From the NCBI RefSeq assembly GCF_024363565.1, contig NZ_JAJEKE010000001.1:496001-560000 (forward strand): a stretch of 64,000 nt of DNA. Reading direction: 5' to 3'. Under the pieces are notes generated by a model. That model was given only the letters and a program-made list of their open reading frames with translations. It searched no databases and was not told where the DNA came from. Made by a program: the position numbers and the translations under genes. Source of the stretch: Lutispora saccharofermentans. GTDB lineage: Bacteria; Bacillota; Clostridia; Lutisporales; Lutisporaceae. Position 1 is the first letter of the stretch; each line of letters begins with the position of its first letter. Below are positions 24,802 to 33,400 of this stretch, in pieces.

Positions 24802-25538
24802 TGCTCTATTATATATATGACGGCACCTTTGATGGGCTTTTGACAGCTATATACGATGCATATTATGAAAAGGATTTCCCTGAGCAGATTGTCCCTTTAA
24901 ATAGCTTTACAGATAATTTCCTGATAAGGAGACATCATATACAGACTGACATGGAAAAATCCAGAAAAGTCCACGATGCAATAGTAAAAAAGATATCCAA
25001 AAATGCATTGGGCAACATAATGTATGCTTATTTATCAGAGCATGAAAATGCGGGTATTTACATACTGGAGTATCTGAGATTTGGATTTAAGGTGGGGAAG
25101 ATCGTGGATTCCTACCTGTCCGATGACCGGGTATGCAATATAAACAAGCTGGTTACAAAAATAAACAGGGAAAAGCATCTGCTGTTGGGAATTATAAGGT
25201 TCAGGCTGCTGCAGGACAATATTTATTATGCTCCGATAGAGACACAATACAACACTGCGTGCCTCTTAGGAAAGCATTTTGCAGAGAGAATGGCCGACCA
25301 GATCTTCGTCATTCATGATGTGAAGAGGAACTATGGAGTATTCTATGATAAGACCAAATGGTTTATGAGCGATATAGAAATAAATGGAGGGATAGAATTT
25401 CACGAGAAGGAGCTGTTTTATCAGGAGCTTTGGAAGCAGTACTTTGAAAGTATAACTATAAAGGATAGAATAAATCCAAAGCTCCAGGCCAATTTTATGC
25501 CTAAGAAATACTGGAAGTATCTTATTGAGATGAAATAA
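24798..25538 (+). CDS. TIGR03915-type putative DNA repair protein (DUF4130)
   Basis: 246 residues, start MMLYYIYDGTFDGLLTAIYDAY, the typical opening of the family, ending MPKKYWKYLIEMK with the common MPKKYW motif. In other genomes the same domain is found fused to a family 4 uracil-DNA glycosylase, which suggests it works on damaged bases with the radical SAM partner. It overlaps the preceding gene by 4 nt and so is translationally coupled. Biochemical activity is not established for the family as far as I know. Confidence 0.87.
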   Translation: MMLYYIYDGTFDGLLTAIYDAYYEKDFPEQIVPLNSFTDNFLIRRHHIQTDMEKSRKVHDAIVKKISKNALGNIMYAYLSEHENAGIYILEYLRFGFKVGKIVDSYLSDDRVCNINKLVTKINREKHLLLGIIRFRLLQDNIYYAPIETQYNTACLLGKHFAERMADQIFVIHDVKRNYGVFYDKTKWFMSDIEINGGIEFHEKELFYQELWKQYFESITIKDRINPKLQANFMPKKYWKYLIEMK

Positions 25539-25548
25539 AGCTTTTTCG

Positions 25549-25911
25549 CTAATGTATATGTGCACCAAATGGCATAAGGCCAAGTTTTGCAAGCTTCAAA
25601 TGCTGAAGCCCAAAAGGTATCCCTACAATTGTTATGCAAAAAATCCCGGCAATGATGAGATGAGCTATGGCAAACTCCCAGCCGAAAACAAGAAGCCAGA
25701 TGATGTTAAAGATCAATCCCCCTGCTCCAAAATTGCCAAGCTCTATTTCTTTTCCGAAAGGCCACAATACAAATGCTGAAATCTTAAAACACTGAATCCC
25801 AAATGGTATGCCGATAATTGTAATGCACAAAATCAAGCCTGCTAGAAACCATGCAATAGCTCCAATTATTCCACCAAATAACAGCCAAATAATATTGCCT
25901 AGAAAGCTCAT
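25549..25911 (-). CDS. YccF domain membrane protein
   Basis: 120 residues made of two similar halves, each with hydrophobic helices and the motif GIPFG (CITIIGIPFGIQCFKISAFVLWPFG and CITIVGIPFGLQHLKLAKLGLMPFG), the signature of YccF. An inner-membrane protein of unknown function. It converges on the DNA-repair pair with only 10 bp between the stops, and no separate terminator is visible. Confidence 0.9.
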   Translation of the reverse strand: MSFLGNIIWLLFGGIIGAIAWFLAGLILCITIIGIPFGIQCFKISAFVLWPFGKEIELGNFGAGGLIFNIIWLLVFGWEFAIAHLIIAGIFCITIVGIPFGLQHLKLAKLGLMPFGAHIH

Positions 25912-26011
25912 TTTTCTCCCCCATTCATACTCTGATATGTAAAAGTTTAATATATTCTATTTATATATACGTCAATAGGAGAATAATGTTTAGCAAGATC
26001 CTTAATAACTT

Positions 26012-26542
26012 CTATATATTTTCAGGCTTTCGCTTCATATCATAATAGGCACAGGTCATGCCGAATATTTCAATATCCTTTATATATTTCAGCCCGATTT
26101 TTTCTATAACTTTTTTTGAAGCGGTGTTATCAGTCTTGGCAAAGGCGACTATCCTATCCAGCCCTACTACATCAAAACCAAAGTCCAAAGCTGCTCCGGC
26201 TGCTTCAGTGGCATAACCCAATCCCCAATATTCTTTACCGAGAGCATAGAGCACTTCTACTTCATCATTTTGCTTCACAAAATTAAGTCCGCAATGCCCA
26301 ATTATTTTACCGCTTTCTTTTTCGATTACGGCCCATATGCCGTAGCCTTTTTCTTCCCAATGCTTTGACATACCAGCCATAGACTTTTCAACTTCTTCTT
26401 TTGTATAGCCTCTCCCCCTCGGGAGCCATTGGCCCACTTCATCCTGACCCATAATCTTTGAATACTCGTCTATGTCCCCAGTTTTGAAATGGCGCAGATA
26501 AAGCCTTTCAGTCTCCAATTGATTATTTTTATTATTTAACAT
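26012..26542 (-). CDS. GNAT acetyltransferase (RimJ/RimL type)
   Basis: About 176 residues from MLNNKNNQLETERLYLRHF. It has the N-terminal ETERLYLR motif of RimJ/L relatives, the acetyl-CoA loop (VLYALGKEYWGLGYATEAAGAAL) and the C-terminal ASKKVIEKIGLKY. The ATG at 26542 follows AAAGGGTGGG; the longer frame from 26578 lacks a good site. It probably acetylates an amino group of a protein or small molecule; the substrate is not predictable. It lies just after the sigma/anti-sigma pair, with which it may share a transcript. Confidence 0.85.
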   Translation of the reverse strand: MLNNKNNQLETERLYLRHFKTGDIDEYSKIMGQDEVGQWLPRGRGYTKEEVEKSMAGMSKHWEEKGYGIWAVIEKESGKIIGHCGLNFVKQNDEVEVLYALGKEYWGLGYATEAAGAALDFGFDVVGLDRIVAFAKTDNTASKKVIEKIGLKYIKDIEIFGMTCAYYDMKRKPENI

Positions 26543-26590
26543 AAAAACCCACCCTTTCTGGATTGTCATAATGAACATTACTTCTTCCGT

Positions 26591-27319
26591 TTATTTTTCC
26601 TTCTCAATGCTTTCCGCCATCTTAATAAGTTCATCCTTATTGATATTTGAAAACAAATTAAAGGAGGTTGTCTCATTTTTCCAAATGATAAATGTGTTAT
26701 CATTTTCTGATTTAGCTTCAAACAAATATGCCTTTGTTTCGCCAATTGATATTTCAGTATAGTTTTTGTTTTCACTGTCGATTGCTGCAACGCCGTTGCT
26801 TGAAAGTAATTTCTGATCAAAATAAATTTTTATTTTTTTATTATTAATATATTTGATAGTTATCGTAGAACCTGATTTAACAACATCATATTGATAAAAA
26901 CCTTCAGGAATATATTTAGGCTTGTAAAATCCACTCATATCTATTTCAGATTTATTTATCTGTTTTTCCTTTTCATCATACTTAATAGTCACATATCTGT
27001 CCTTCCAATCCAGGATAGCATTAAATATGGTGACTCGTGCTGCTTTGACACATAATAAACCTGCGCTCACTAATATAAAAACAATTCCAATGCCGGCAGC
27101 AATCTTCTTTGCCATTTGCGAATACATCCGGATATTGATTTTACGCCTGTGCTGTCTCAAAAGCCTTTGCATTTTAGCCTCAAATTCAGGCGTAGGTTTA
27201 TATTCTCCTTCCAGTTGCTCCTCGGAGGGCATCTCTCTCATTTCCCGCTCAAAGTCCTCATTGACAGCAAGCTCAAGCATAGCGTCGAAAACTTTTTTAT
27301 GCAAAATTCTCTTTTCCAT
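26591..27319 (-). CDS. Membrane anti-sigma factor-like protein (DUF4367)
   Basis: 242 residues: a cytoplasmic N-terminal 70 residues, one transmembrane helix (IAAGIGIVFILVSAGLLCVKA, about 73-93) and an extracellular domain with the DUF4367 pattern (SGFYKPKYIPEGFY...TIKYINNKKIKIYFDQ). The start overlaps the end of the ECF sigma gene by 23 nt, the usual arrangement of a sigma factor with its membrane-bound antagonist. It probably holds the sigma factor until an envelope signal arrives. Confidence 0.82.
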   Translation of the reverse strand: MEKRILHKKVFDAMLELAVNEDFEREMREMPSEEQLEGEYKPTPEFEAKMQRLLRQHRRKINIRMYSQMAKKIAAGIGIVFILVSAGLLCVKAARVTIFNAILDWKDRYVTIKYDEKEKQINKSEIDMSGFYKPKYIPEGFYQYDVVKSGSTITIKYINNKKIKIYFDQKLLSSNGVAAIDSENKNYTEISIGETKAYLFEAKSENDNTFIIWKNETTSFNLFSNINKDELIKMAESIEKEK

Positions 27320-27866
27320 TACATATACCCTCCTTTTGCAACTCTTTCATAAGAGCCCGGCGCGCCCTATGCAAGCGTGCTCTCACATTTCCATCTGATA
27401 TTCCTAGTGCTTGAGCAATCTCATTATTCGAATAATTATATATCAGGCTTAATCTTAAAATATCGGTATAATTTTTATTGAGCCTTGATATGCACAAAAG
27501 CAGCAAGCTATAGCTCTCTTCAGAAATTATATAGTCAATAGGAGAGTTATCGTTATCCTCCAAAGTGTTTTCTAAATCATCAAAAGGTATCAATTCTTTA
27601 TTTTTAATATGTTTTAACATATCAAGAGAAATATTTCTTACTATAATAACGACCAAACCTCGTGTTTTGTTACAGTTAATATCGGATATTAAGTGAAGAT
27701 TATCAATAATTCTGATAAAGGCCTGTGAAACAGCATCTTCAGCAAGGCAAACATCGTGTAAAATGCTTCGCGCCGTATAGAGCATGGTATTCTTATATGC
27801 CAAATATATTTTTTCTGCCTTGTTCTTATCATTCTCATTATTAATAACCCCTAAGAAAGTGAGCAT
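27297..27866 (-). CDS. ECF-type RNA polymerase sigma factor
   Basis: 189 residues. Region 2 spans YLAYKNTMLYTARSIL...AEDAVSQAFIRIIDNL and region 4 spans NKNYTDILRLSLIYNYSNNEIAQALGISDGNVRARLHRARRAL, the standard sigma-70 family two-domain form. AAAGGAG lies 7 bp before the ATG. Overlap with the downstream membrane protein gene points to co-regulation. The regulon is unknown; genes 26.0-30.6 kb are first candidates. Confidence 0.9.
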   Translation of the reverse strand: MLTFLGVINNENDKNKAEKIYLAYKNTMLYTARSILHDVCLAEDAVSQAFIRIIDNLHLISDINCNKTRGLVVIIVRNISLDMLKHIKNKELIPFDDLENTLEDNDNSPIDYIISEESYSLLLLCISRLNKNYTDILRLSLIYNYSNNEIAQALGISDGNVRARLHRARRALMKELQKEGICNGKENFA

Positions 27867-28066
27867 AATCTGACTCCTTTCCTTTTTTATTCTTAATCCC
27901 CATATTCATCCATTTATTCAGTTTAGCCTCATTTCTTTAATCATATAGATATTTACAGGCATATTTATATGATCCTTAATATAAGCTTTTCCTCTTATTA
28001 TTATATCTTACACAAGATACCAATTTCAACTAAGCCATTGCTTCATTTTTTAAAGTACATAAAATA

Positions 28067-28108
28067 CCTCCTCAACTTCGCTCCATCTATATAGCGAAAC
28101 TAAGGAGG
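28067..28108 (-). terminator. Terminator after the 236-residue gene
   Basis: CCTCCT..TTCGCT (28067-28085) and AGCGAA..AGGAGG (28093-28108) form a hairpin; on the minus strand it is followed by TATTTTATG. The rest of the 280-bp gap (27867-28146) shows only the sigma-factor upstream region. Confidence 0.65.
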
Positions 28109-28146
28109 CATTGCCGTTTAGTTCTTTAAACATAAATTTCTTGTTC

Positions 28147-28857
28147 TTAATTGTTTGGGCCATAATCAACTATCATCCATTTTCCATCAACTTTATCGAC
28201 AACCATAGCATTATCCTGCAATAAGCCCTCAGGGTTCGGCCCATTTACTTTCTTTGTATCGTAAAAGAAGTGCACTAAATAGTGAAATCCGTCTTGTCTG
28301 CCCAATACGGAAGCTTCCGGGCTTACCGGTTCTATTTGGTAGCAGAACTCATAATTATCAGATTCATAGAACTGGAAAAGAAGCTGTTGGGGAATCCATC
28401 CTCTTTTCTCCCTTTTTTTGTCACTTACATAAGACAATGCCTCCTTGTCTTTGATTTCTCCTGTTAGCTTATATTCATTTGAAGCCCTTATCACTCTTAT
28501 TAAAATTTCTCTCTGCTCAGCTTTAACCTTATTGATTTTCTTCTGATCCATTTTATAGCTGGAATTATTAATGTCATTTTCTACCCATACAGGCAAAGCA
28601 GATGATACTTCAGTTAAGAATAGTTTTTTATTTGGGTATAAACCGCTTTGATATTCATCTAAAGATTCTGCAATTTTCTTTTGTTCTTCATCATATGAAT
28701 ATTTTGGATAATACTTCTGCTCAGATATAGTTTTTTGCATCGTTTCCATATCCTTACTCTGGATATTCAATTTGCTTAGCAAATATACATTTAACCCAAT
28801 AGATATAACAAGAATTGCAATTGAAAATAAGATCATTGATTTAGACTTACTGCTCAT
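28147..28857 (-). CDS. Membrane-anchored protein of unknown function
   Basis: 236 residues: one N-terminal transmembrane helix (MILFSIAILVISIGLNVYLL), a short coiled stretch (DMETMQKTISEQ), then an extracellular domain ending GLLQDNAMVVDKVDGKWMIVDYGPN, which resembles the C-terminal strand of NTF2-like folds. I do not recognise a family. A terminator follows and another precedes, so it is probably a single-gene unit. It may belong to the envelope-related group around the ECF sigma factor. Confidence 0.7.
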   Translation of the reverse strand: MSSKSKSMILFSIAILVISIGLNVYLLSKLNIQSKDMETMQKTISEQKYYPKYSYDEEQKKIAESLDEYQSGLYPNKKLFLTEVSSALPVWVENDINNSSYKMDQKKINKVKAEQREILIRVIRASNEYKLTGEIKDKEALSYVSDKKREKRGWIPQQLLFQFYESDNYEFCYQIEPVSPEASVLGRQDGFHYLVHFFYDTKKVNGPNPEGLLQDNAMVVDKVDGKWMIVDYGPNN

Positions 28858-28892
28858 TGAACGATCCCCCTTTCCCCTTTTTCGTACAACAA

Positions 28893-28934
28893 GCCATTAT
28901 AAGAAGGACGCTGTATCATCCCTCTTATAATGGC
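28893..28934 (-). terminator. Terminator after the 198-residue gene
   Basis: GCCATTATAAGA.GG (28893-28907) pairs with CC.TCTTATAATGGC (28920-28934), giving a stable stem 56 bp after the stop of the leftward gene. Confidence 0.65.
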
Positions 28935-28989
28935 AAATCTATCCTGTGCTGATTATTTTTAATATTTCTTTAATTTTGAGCTTATATTT

Positions 28990-29583
28990 TTAATCTTCCA
29001 TTTTTTCTTCAATATAGATAAAATCAAAATCTCGCGACAATTCCTTTCCTTCCTTATCCAGCAGACGGCAGTTTTTTAAAGAGCTTACATTTACTTTAAA
29101 TATGAAATACTCTTCTCTTGATATATCTTGTATATATTTGCTACCATCATCCTTTGTTATTTCTATAGAATCGATATTTCTATTATAGTTTTTTCCAGTC
29201 AAGATCAAATATTTATCTTTAAGGCCTTCTATAACATAGGCGTATACAAATTGCCTTTTATGAGCTATAGTTTGAACTGCATACTTATTGGTCAAGCCTT
29301 TATAAAAGTTTGCAAAGCCTACTATTTCACTTCCGTTTGCTGAAGGAAATGAATAAACAATAATTTTTCTAAAGTCAAAATCTAATTGTCTTCTTCTTAT
29401 TATATCGTGTTTATCATAGCTCATACCTTCGGTTGCAGATACATTTTGAGCTATTATTTCTACAAGCTGTTCCTCTTGTATTTGAAAAATAGAAATGTGT
29501 AAAATTATTGCCAAAACAAGTATAATTACTATCGCTGCACTTTTATATACTTCTATTGAAAATTTACTTATGGCATTTTTCAT
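28990..29583 (-). CDS. Membrane-anchored protein of unknown function
   Basis: About 197 residues starting MKNAISKFSIEVYKSAA. The ATG at 29583 has GGAGG about 9 bp upstream; the longer frame from 29598 begins within that site. One N-terminal transmembrane helix (AAIVIILVLAIILHISIF) is followed by an outside domain rich in charged and aromatic residues. No family is recognised. Lower GC and codon use similar to its neighbours. Confidence 0.68.
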   Translation of the reverse strand: MKNAISKFSIEVYKSAAIVIILVLAIILHISIFQIQEEQLVEIIAQNVSATEGMSYDKHDIIRRRQLDFDFRKIIVYSFPSANGSEIVGFANFYKGLTNKYAVQTIAHKRQFVYAYVIEGLKDKYLILTGKNYNRNIDSIEITKDDGSKYIQDISREEYFIFKVNVSSLKNCRLLDKEGKELSRDFDFIYIEEKMED

Positions 29584-29661
29584 ATAATTTTCCTCCAAAT
29601 ACTTGCATTATGCCATATAAGGAACTGCTTGGCAGCCTTTGCATGAAAATCAGCCACTGGT

Positions 29662-29988
29662 TTAATAACTTCCATAGCTTACAGGTGAAACTCCCACAAC
29701 CCCAAACATATCTAAGTATAAGGTTTTGCCAAAGGTTTCAGTTTTCCAGTCCTTTGGAATATATCCTTCATAATATGTTTTCCCTTTATATTTGACAGTA
29801 TCATCATCAATAAATGCCTTTCTCCCGGTTACTTCTCTATAATGATTTGTATTAATTGTATCTGTACACATAAATGAATAATTGTCAATTTTTGCTGATA
29901 CAGTTGTAGTTAAAAAATCTTTTATTTTGCCAGAAACAATGGATATTCCATAAGCAACACATATAGCTTTTAATGATGCTATATTATA
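29662..29988 (-). pseudogene. Truncated secreted-protein gene
   Basis: An open minus frame of 108 codons (from just after a TAG at 29991-29989) has no ATG, GTG or TTG with a ribosome site before residue ~40. The chain contains LTTTVSAKIDNYSF, which looks like the end of a signal peptide and start of a mature protein, then INTNHYREVTGRKAF, YKGKTYYEGYIPKDWKTE and a C-terminus GVVGVSPVSYGSY. The N-terminal signal seems lost or frame-shifted. It is probably a remnant of a small secreted protein; family unknown. Confidence 0.5.
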
Positions 29989-30133
29989 CTAAGCTAAGAA
30001 ATATCAATACCTTCATAGAGTTTAAGTAATATATACAGCTACTACTCAGCAGATTATAATTCTGATTGCTATCAAAATGGATAAAAAGGCTCTCTTTTTT
30101 GCAATAAATTATTTAACTCAATTTTTTACCAAG

Positions 30134-30579
30134 CTATTCACAATAGACTTCGTCATAAACACTTACGCTTTCAGAGCTTGTGCCTTTGTATACCTTGGCA
30201 TTGATAGTCAAACGGTAAGTATAACCGTCTTTAACATAGTAGCTTTTGTTAAAATACATTTCGTCTCCGGTTGCCTCCAAGCCGCTCCAGGTCTTAATGG
30301 TTGTCAGACTTCCATTTGTATTTATGCGCTGTAGTATATAGCTTTAGCAGTTATTTTTGTCGTACCAGGCTTACCCTCAACACGGGCTGTGCAATTTGCC
30401 TTTAGCCCCGTAAATGCTAATTCTACTATGACACAATCTGTATTTACCCATTCCAAAACAGGATTTGCGTCTGCAGATGCTCTAAATAATTGGCCTCCAT
30501 CTGACCACAATACATTAACACTTGTGCCTATAAGCATCAATATTGCCATAATCAAAGCTGCCGCTTTCTTTGCTTTCAA
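30134..30579 (-). pseudogene. Secreted DUF6147-like protein gene split by a frameshift in a TA run
   Basis: The first frame (30579-30322) gives a signal peptide (KKAAALIMAILMLIGTSVNVLW) and a beta-rich start (CTARVEGKPGTTKITAKA), then stops. The reading continues in another frame from about 30340 to a TAG at 30134-30136: LQRINTNGSLTTIKTWSGLEATGDE, YYVKDGYTYRLTINAKVYKGTSSESVSVYDEVYCE (written here in pieces). The join lies at GTATATAG (plus strand, about 30336-30343). Deleting one TA unit restores a 147-residue protein resembling small secreted DUF6147 proteins of Clostridia. It may be a real pseudogene, slippage-controlled, or a sequencing error. Confidence 0.65.
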
Positions 30580-30686
30580 TAGACATCCCTTCTTTCGTTT
30601 ATTTTTTTGAGGATTTTTTACCCTCTACTAAATAAACGATTGACTATACCATTTTGTTACAGTGCTAAAAATCCGCCCTATACGGA

Positions 30687-30715
30687 TTGTCATTAATGCA
30701 TATCTGCATTATACT
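30687..30715 (+). promoter_or_regulatory. Promoter of the split ThrE-type exporter
   Basis: TTGTCA (30687-30692), 17 bp, TATACT (30710-30715), about 40 bp before the first plausible start codon. Confidence 0.65.
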
Positions 30716-30764
30716 ATATATTGTTTTCTAAAATATAACGTAATTTGGTAAAGTGGTGATAAAT

Positions 30765-31526
30765 GTGGAAGTAAAAGAAGCTTTAGATGTAGCTCTGCTC
30801 AGCGGCGAAATTCTTCTTACCAGCGGTTCAGAGATATATAGGGTGGAGGATACCATAGACAGGATATGCAATGCCTACGGCATAAAGTCCGAGTGCTTTG
30901 TGACCCCTACCGGTATCTTCATATCAGGTTGGTCAAAGGATAATCCAAAGGAATCGGTATCACTGGTAAAAAGGATTAAATCCAGGACTATTAATCTGCA
31001 TAGCATAGAGATAATAAATACTTTTTCAAGAAGCCTTCAGACCAAAAAGGTTCCTTATGATGAAGCAATGAAATTATTAAGAGGTATGGAGAATGCTCCT
31101 TATTTCCCTTTTTATAGAAGGCTTATAGCATCAGGAGTGACGTCCCTTGCCTATGCCATGCTTTTTGGAGGTACTGCCGTTAACGGAATAGTTGCTGGTA
31201 TCATAAGCATGCTCATATATGCATCGAGAGATAAGATGAGCAGGGTCAGCCTGTCTCCGTTTTTTCTGGACTTTGTATGGAGCTTTATAGCCGGCCTTAT
31301 GGCAATCTTCGCGAACAGATTTATAATACCGATAGATATAAATTCGGTAATAGTCGGCTCTATTATAATTTTATTCCCCGGGCTTGCCATCACCAACGGG
31401 ATCAGGGATGCACTATATGGGGATATTTTATCAAGCCAGGCAAGGCTTACGGAGGCTTTGTTTACCGTTACGGCTATTGGAGTAGGAGTCGGCATAGTTT
31501 TATTACTTATGAAGTATTGGATGTGA
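30765..31526 (+). CDS. Threonine/serine exporter ThrE-type, large subunit (DUF1212)
   Basis: About 254 residues. The conserved cytoplasmic N-terminus (ALLSGEILLTSGSEIYRVEDTIDRIC) is typical of DUF1212; about five membrane helices follow from residue 125. With the next gene (DUF3815-like) it makes a split version of the ThrE exporter of threonine and serine. Three in-frame GTG codons (30753, 30756, 30765) are possible starts; 30765 is preferred because GGTGAT precedes it. The partner gene starts 5 bp after the stop. Confidence 0.87.
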   Translation: MEVKEALDVALLSGEILLTSGSEIYRVEDTIDRICNAYGIKSECFVTPTGIFISGWSKDNPKESVSLVKRIKSRTINLHSIEIINTFSRSLQTKKVPYDEAMKLLRGMENAPYFPFYRRLIASGVTSLAYAMLFGGTAVNGIVAGIISMLIYASRDKMSRVSLSPFFLDFVWSFIAGLMAIFANRFIIPIDINSVIVGSIIILFPGLAITNGIRDALYGDILSSQARLTEALFTVTAIGVGVGIVLLLMKYWM

Positions 31527-31530
31527 TTTT

Positions 31531-31965
31531 ATGAAGGAGATTATTCTTGCTTTTCTAGGCAGTTATTGCCCTGCGATTTTATTTAACATTGAAAGGAAGA
31601 ATCTGTTCTGGGCCGGCATCTGTGGTGCCATGGGCTGGATAACCTATGACGGCATATATATTCTGTCCGGCAATAAGATTTTCGCTTCGTTTATTGCTTC
31701 GATAGTTATCAGTCTTACCAGCGAAATCATGGCTAAAGTATTTAGAACTCCGTCAACTGTATTCAATGTTCCGAGCCTGCTTCCCATTGTTCCGGGTATA
31801 CCGGCCTATTATACGGTGCTCAATATTATCGAAAATAATATACAAGAAGCTCTGTACAAGGGTCTTGAAGCCATCGGCATCGCCGGCGCAATAGCTTTTG
31901 GGATTTTATTGGTCTCAACGGTTTTCAAATACATAAACTCGAAAAAAAATCAGGCATGCCTTTGA
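31531..31965 (+). CDS. Threonine/serine exporter ThrE-type, small subunit (DUF3815)
   Basis: 144 residues with about five hydrophobic helices. Conserved features are AFLGSYCPAILFNIERKNLFWAG at the start and the motif VFRTPSTVFNVPSLLPIVPG, typical of the DUF3815 half of ThrE. Translationally close to the large subunit (5 bp apart). Predicted role: export of small amino acids. Confidence 0.87.
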   Translation: MKEIILAFLGSYCPAILFNIERKNLFWAGICGAMGWITYDGIYILSGNKIFASFIASIVISLTSEIMAKVFRTPSTVFNVPSLLPIVPGIPAYYTVLNIIENNIQEALYKGLEAIGIAGAIAFGILLVSTVFKYINSKKNQACL

Positions 31966-32042
31966 TAAGCGTAGGCAGCCATTGCTTTTGCTTTCTGACA
32001 ATGTTAATTTTAATATAGTATCTCTCCAAGGGGGTTTATATT

Positions 32043-32513
32043 ATGAAAATAAGACCTATGGAATCGGGAGACATCGGCGCAGTCAGGGAATTGATAGATA
32101 TATGCAAGCCGCTGGATTTGCACACGCCATTTACATATTGGATATTGTCGGAGTATTTTAATAACACATGCATGGTGCTAGAGGATGAAGGAACAATAGT
32201 CGGGTATGCCGGAGGCATCAAAAGCTCTTCTATGGAAGGAATATTTTATCTATGGCAGATAGGGCTGCTTTCCGGTTATAGGGGCAAGGGTTATTTCAGC
32301 TTGCTTTTAGATAGGATTATTGAAGAAATAAAAAAGTCGGGCTGCCATTCTTTGGAGTTTTCCGTGCTCTCCGATAATTATCAGAGCATCAGCGCTTTCT
32401 CCGGTTATGCAAAAAACAAAGGCTTGCCCATGAAAAAGAGAGGCAGCCTTCGTTTTTATGATAAACTGGCGGGTGAAGAATGCAAGGAGGATATATATAG
32501 GATTGCTCTATAA
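32043..32513 (+). CDS. GNAT acetyltransferase
   Basis: 156 residues with an N-terminal IRPMESGDIGAVRELID and the acetyl-CoA site region QIGLLSGYRGKGYFSLLLDRII, a clear GNAT (R-G-K-G-Y) motif. Its 3' end overlaps the convergent radical SAM gene by 6 bp. Middle residues FTYWILSEYF and the domain size resemble ectoine-type diaminobutyrate acetyltransferases, but no ectoine genes are nearby, so the substrate stays open. Preceded by AAGGGGG about 8 bp before the ATG. Confidence 0.8.
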   Translation: MKIRPMESGDIGAVRELIDICKPLDLHTPFTYWILSEYFNNTCMVLEDEGTIVGYAGGIKSSSMEGIFYLWQIGLLSGYRGKGYFSLLLDRIIEEIKKSGCHSLEFSVLSDNYQSISAFSGYAKNKGLPMKKRGSLRFYDKLAGEECKEDIYRIAL

Positions 32514-33386
32514 GCCTCTCAGATATTCCTCCTTGAAGTCAATTTCGCCCTCAATGGCTTCTTGAAGCTGGTTTATCAGCAATTCCCTATCTCTATTCAG
32601 AGTCCCTTTCAGCGATAAGTAGTTGGAGGCATGATTGCTTCTGAATACACAGCCTTCGCAGTCAAGGTTTCTTAAAAGCTCCAATGTTTCTACGGCTATC
32701 TCCCGAGGGGTTAAAAGCTTGAAGGAGCCTTCTTCTACCTCTTCATACAGCTTAGTCCCGAGTTCCACCATAAGGGTCAGCAGGCCCAGGAAATCAGGCT
32801 TCATCTTGTTTATCGCCTTAGCCGATTCGAGGGCATGCTCCTTCCAAAGCTGCTTTCCGCCCAAGCCTGATATCAGAGTGACAGAAAGAAGTATCCCTGC
32901 TCCTTTGACCTTTTGCCCTGCCTCCACTATTTCCTGAGAGTCTGCGCCTTTGTTTATGTTCTTTAATATTTCGTCGCTTCCGGACTCCAGCCCCAAATAT
33001 GCGATGCCAAGTCCCGCTTCTCTGAGCAGTTTTAAATCCTCATGGGATTTCAGCATTATGCTCCTTGGAGATGCATAGATTCCTACTCGCCCGCACTCAG
33101 GTATAGTATTTCTTATATGTTCCAATATCTTTAAGAGTTCTGCCGTCTTGATCATCAATGCATCGCCGTCAGCCAGGAAAATCCTCTTTATGCTTTTATA
33201 CAACATCCTTGCTTCACTGATGTCTTGAATTATATCTTCTATGCTTCTTATTCTAAACTTTTTATCCTTATACATGCTGCAAAAGCTGCATTTATTATGA
33301 GAACAGCCGATAGTCGCCTGGACTATAAGGCTCCATGCTTCGCTTGGCGGCCTGTATATGCTTCCTTCGTATCTCAAAGTCTCCAC
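32508..33386 (-). CDS. Radical SAM protein with Cx4CxxC cluster motif
   Basis: 292 residues. The iron-sulfur motif is GCSHNKCSFCSMYKDKKFR, with four residues between the first two cysteines (Cx4CxxC) where most radical SAM enzymes have three. The rest follows the HemN/Elp3-like fold (FLADGDALM, GIYASPRSI, LGLESGSDEILKNINKG). This family is common in anaerobes and without assigned reaction to my knowledge. Start is GTG 33386 or TTG 33377; ribosome site signals are weak. It converges on the GNAT gene. Confidence 0.83.
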   Translation of the reverse strand: METLRYEGSIYRPPSEAWSLIVQATIGCSHNKCSFCSMYKDKKFRIRSIEDIIQDISEARMLYKSIKRIFLADGDALMIKTAELLKILEHIRNTIPECGRVGIYASPRSIMLKSHEDLKLLREAGLGIAYLGLESGSDEILKNINKGADSQEIVEAGQKVKGAGILLSVTLISGLGGKQLWKEHALESAKAINKMKPDFLGLLTLMVELGTKLYEEVEEGSFKLLTPREIAVETLELLRNLDCEGCVFRSNHASNYLSLKGTLNRDRELLINQLQEAIEGEIDFKEEYLRGL

Positions 33387-33400
33387 TTCCTTTCTGAAAT

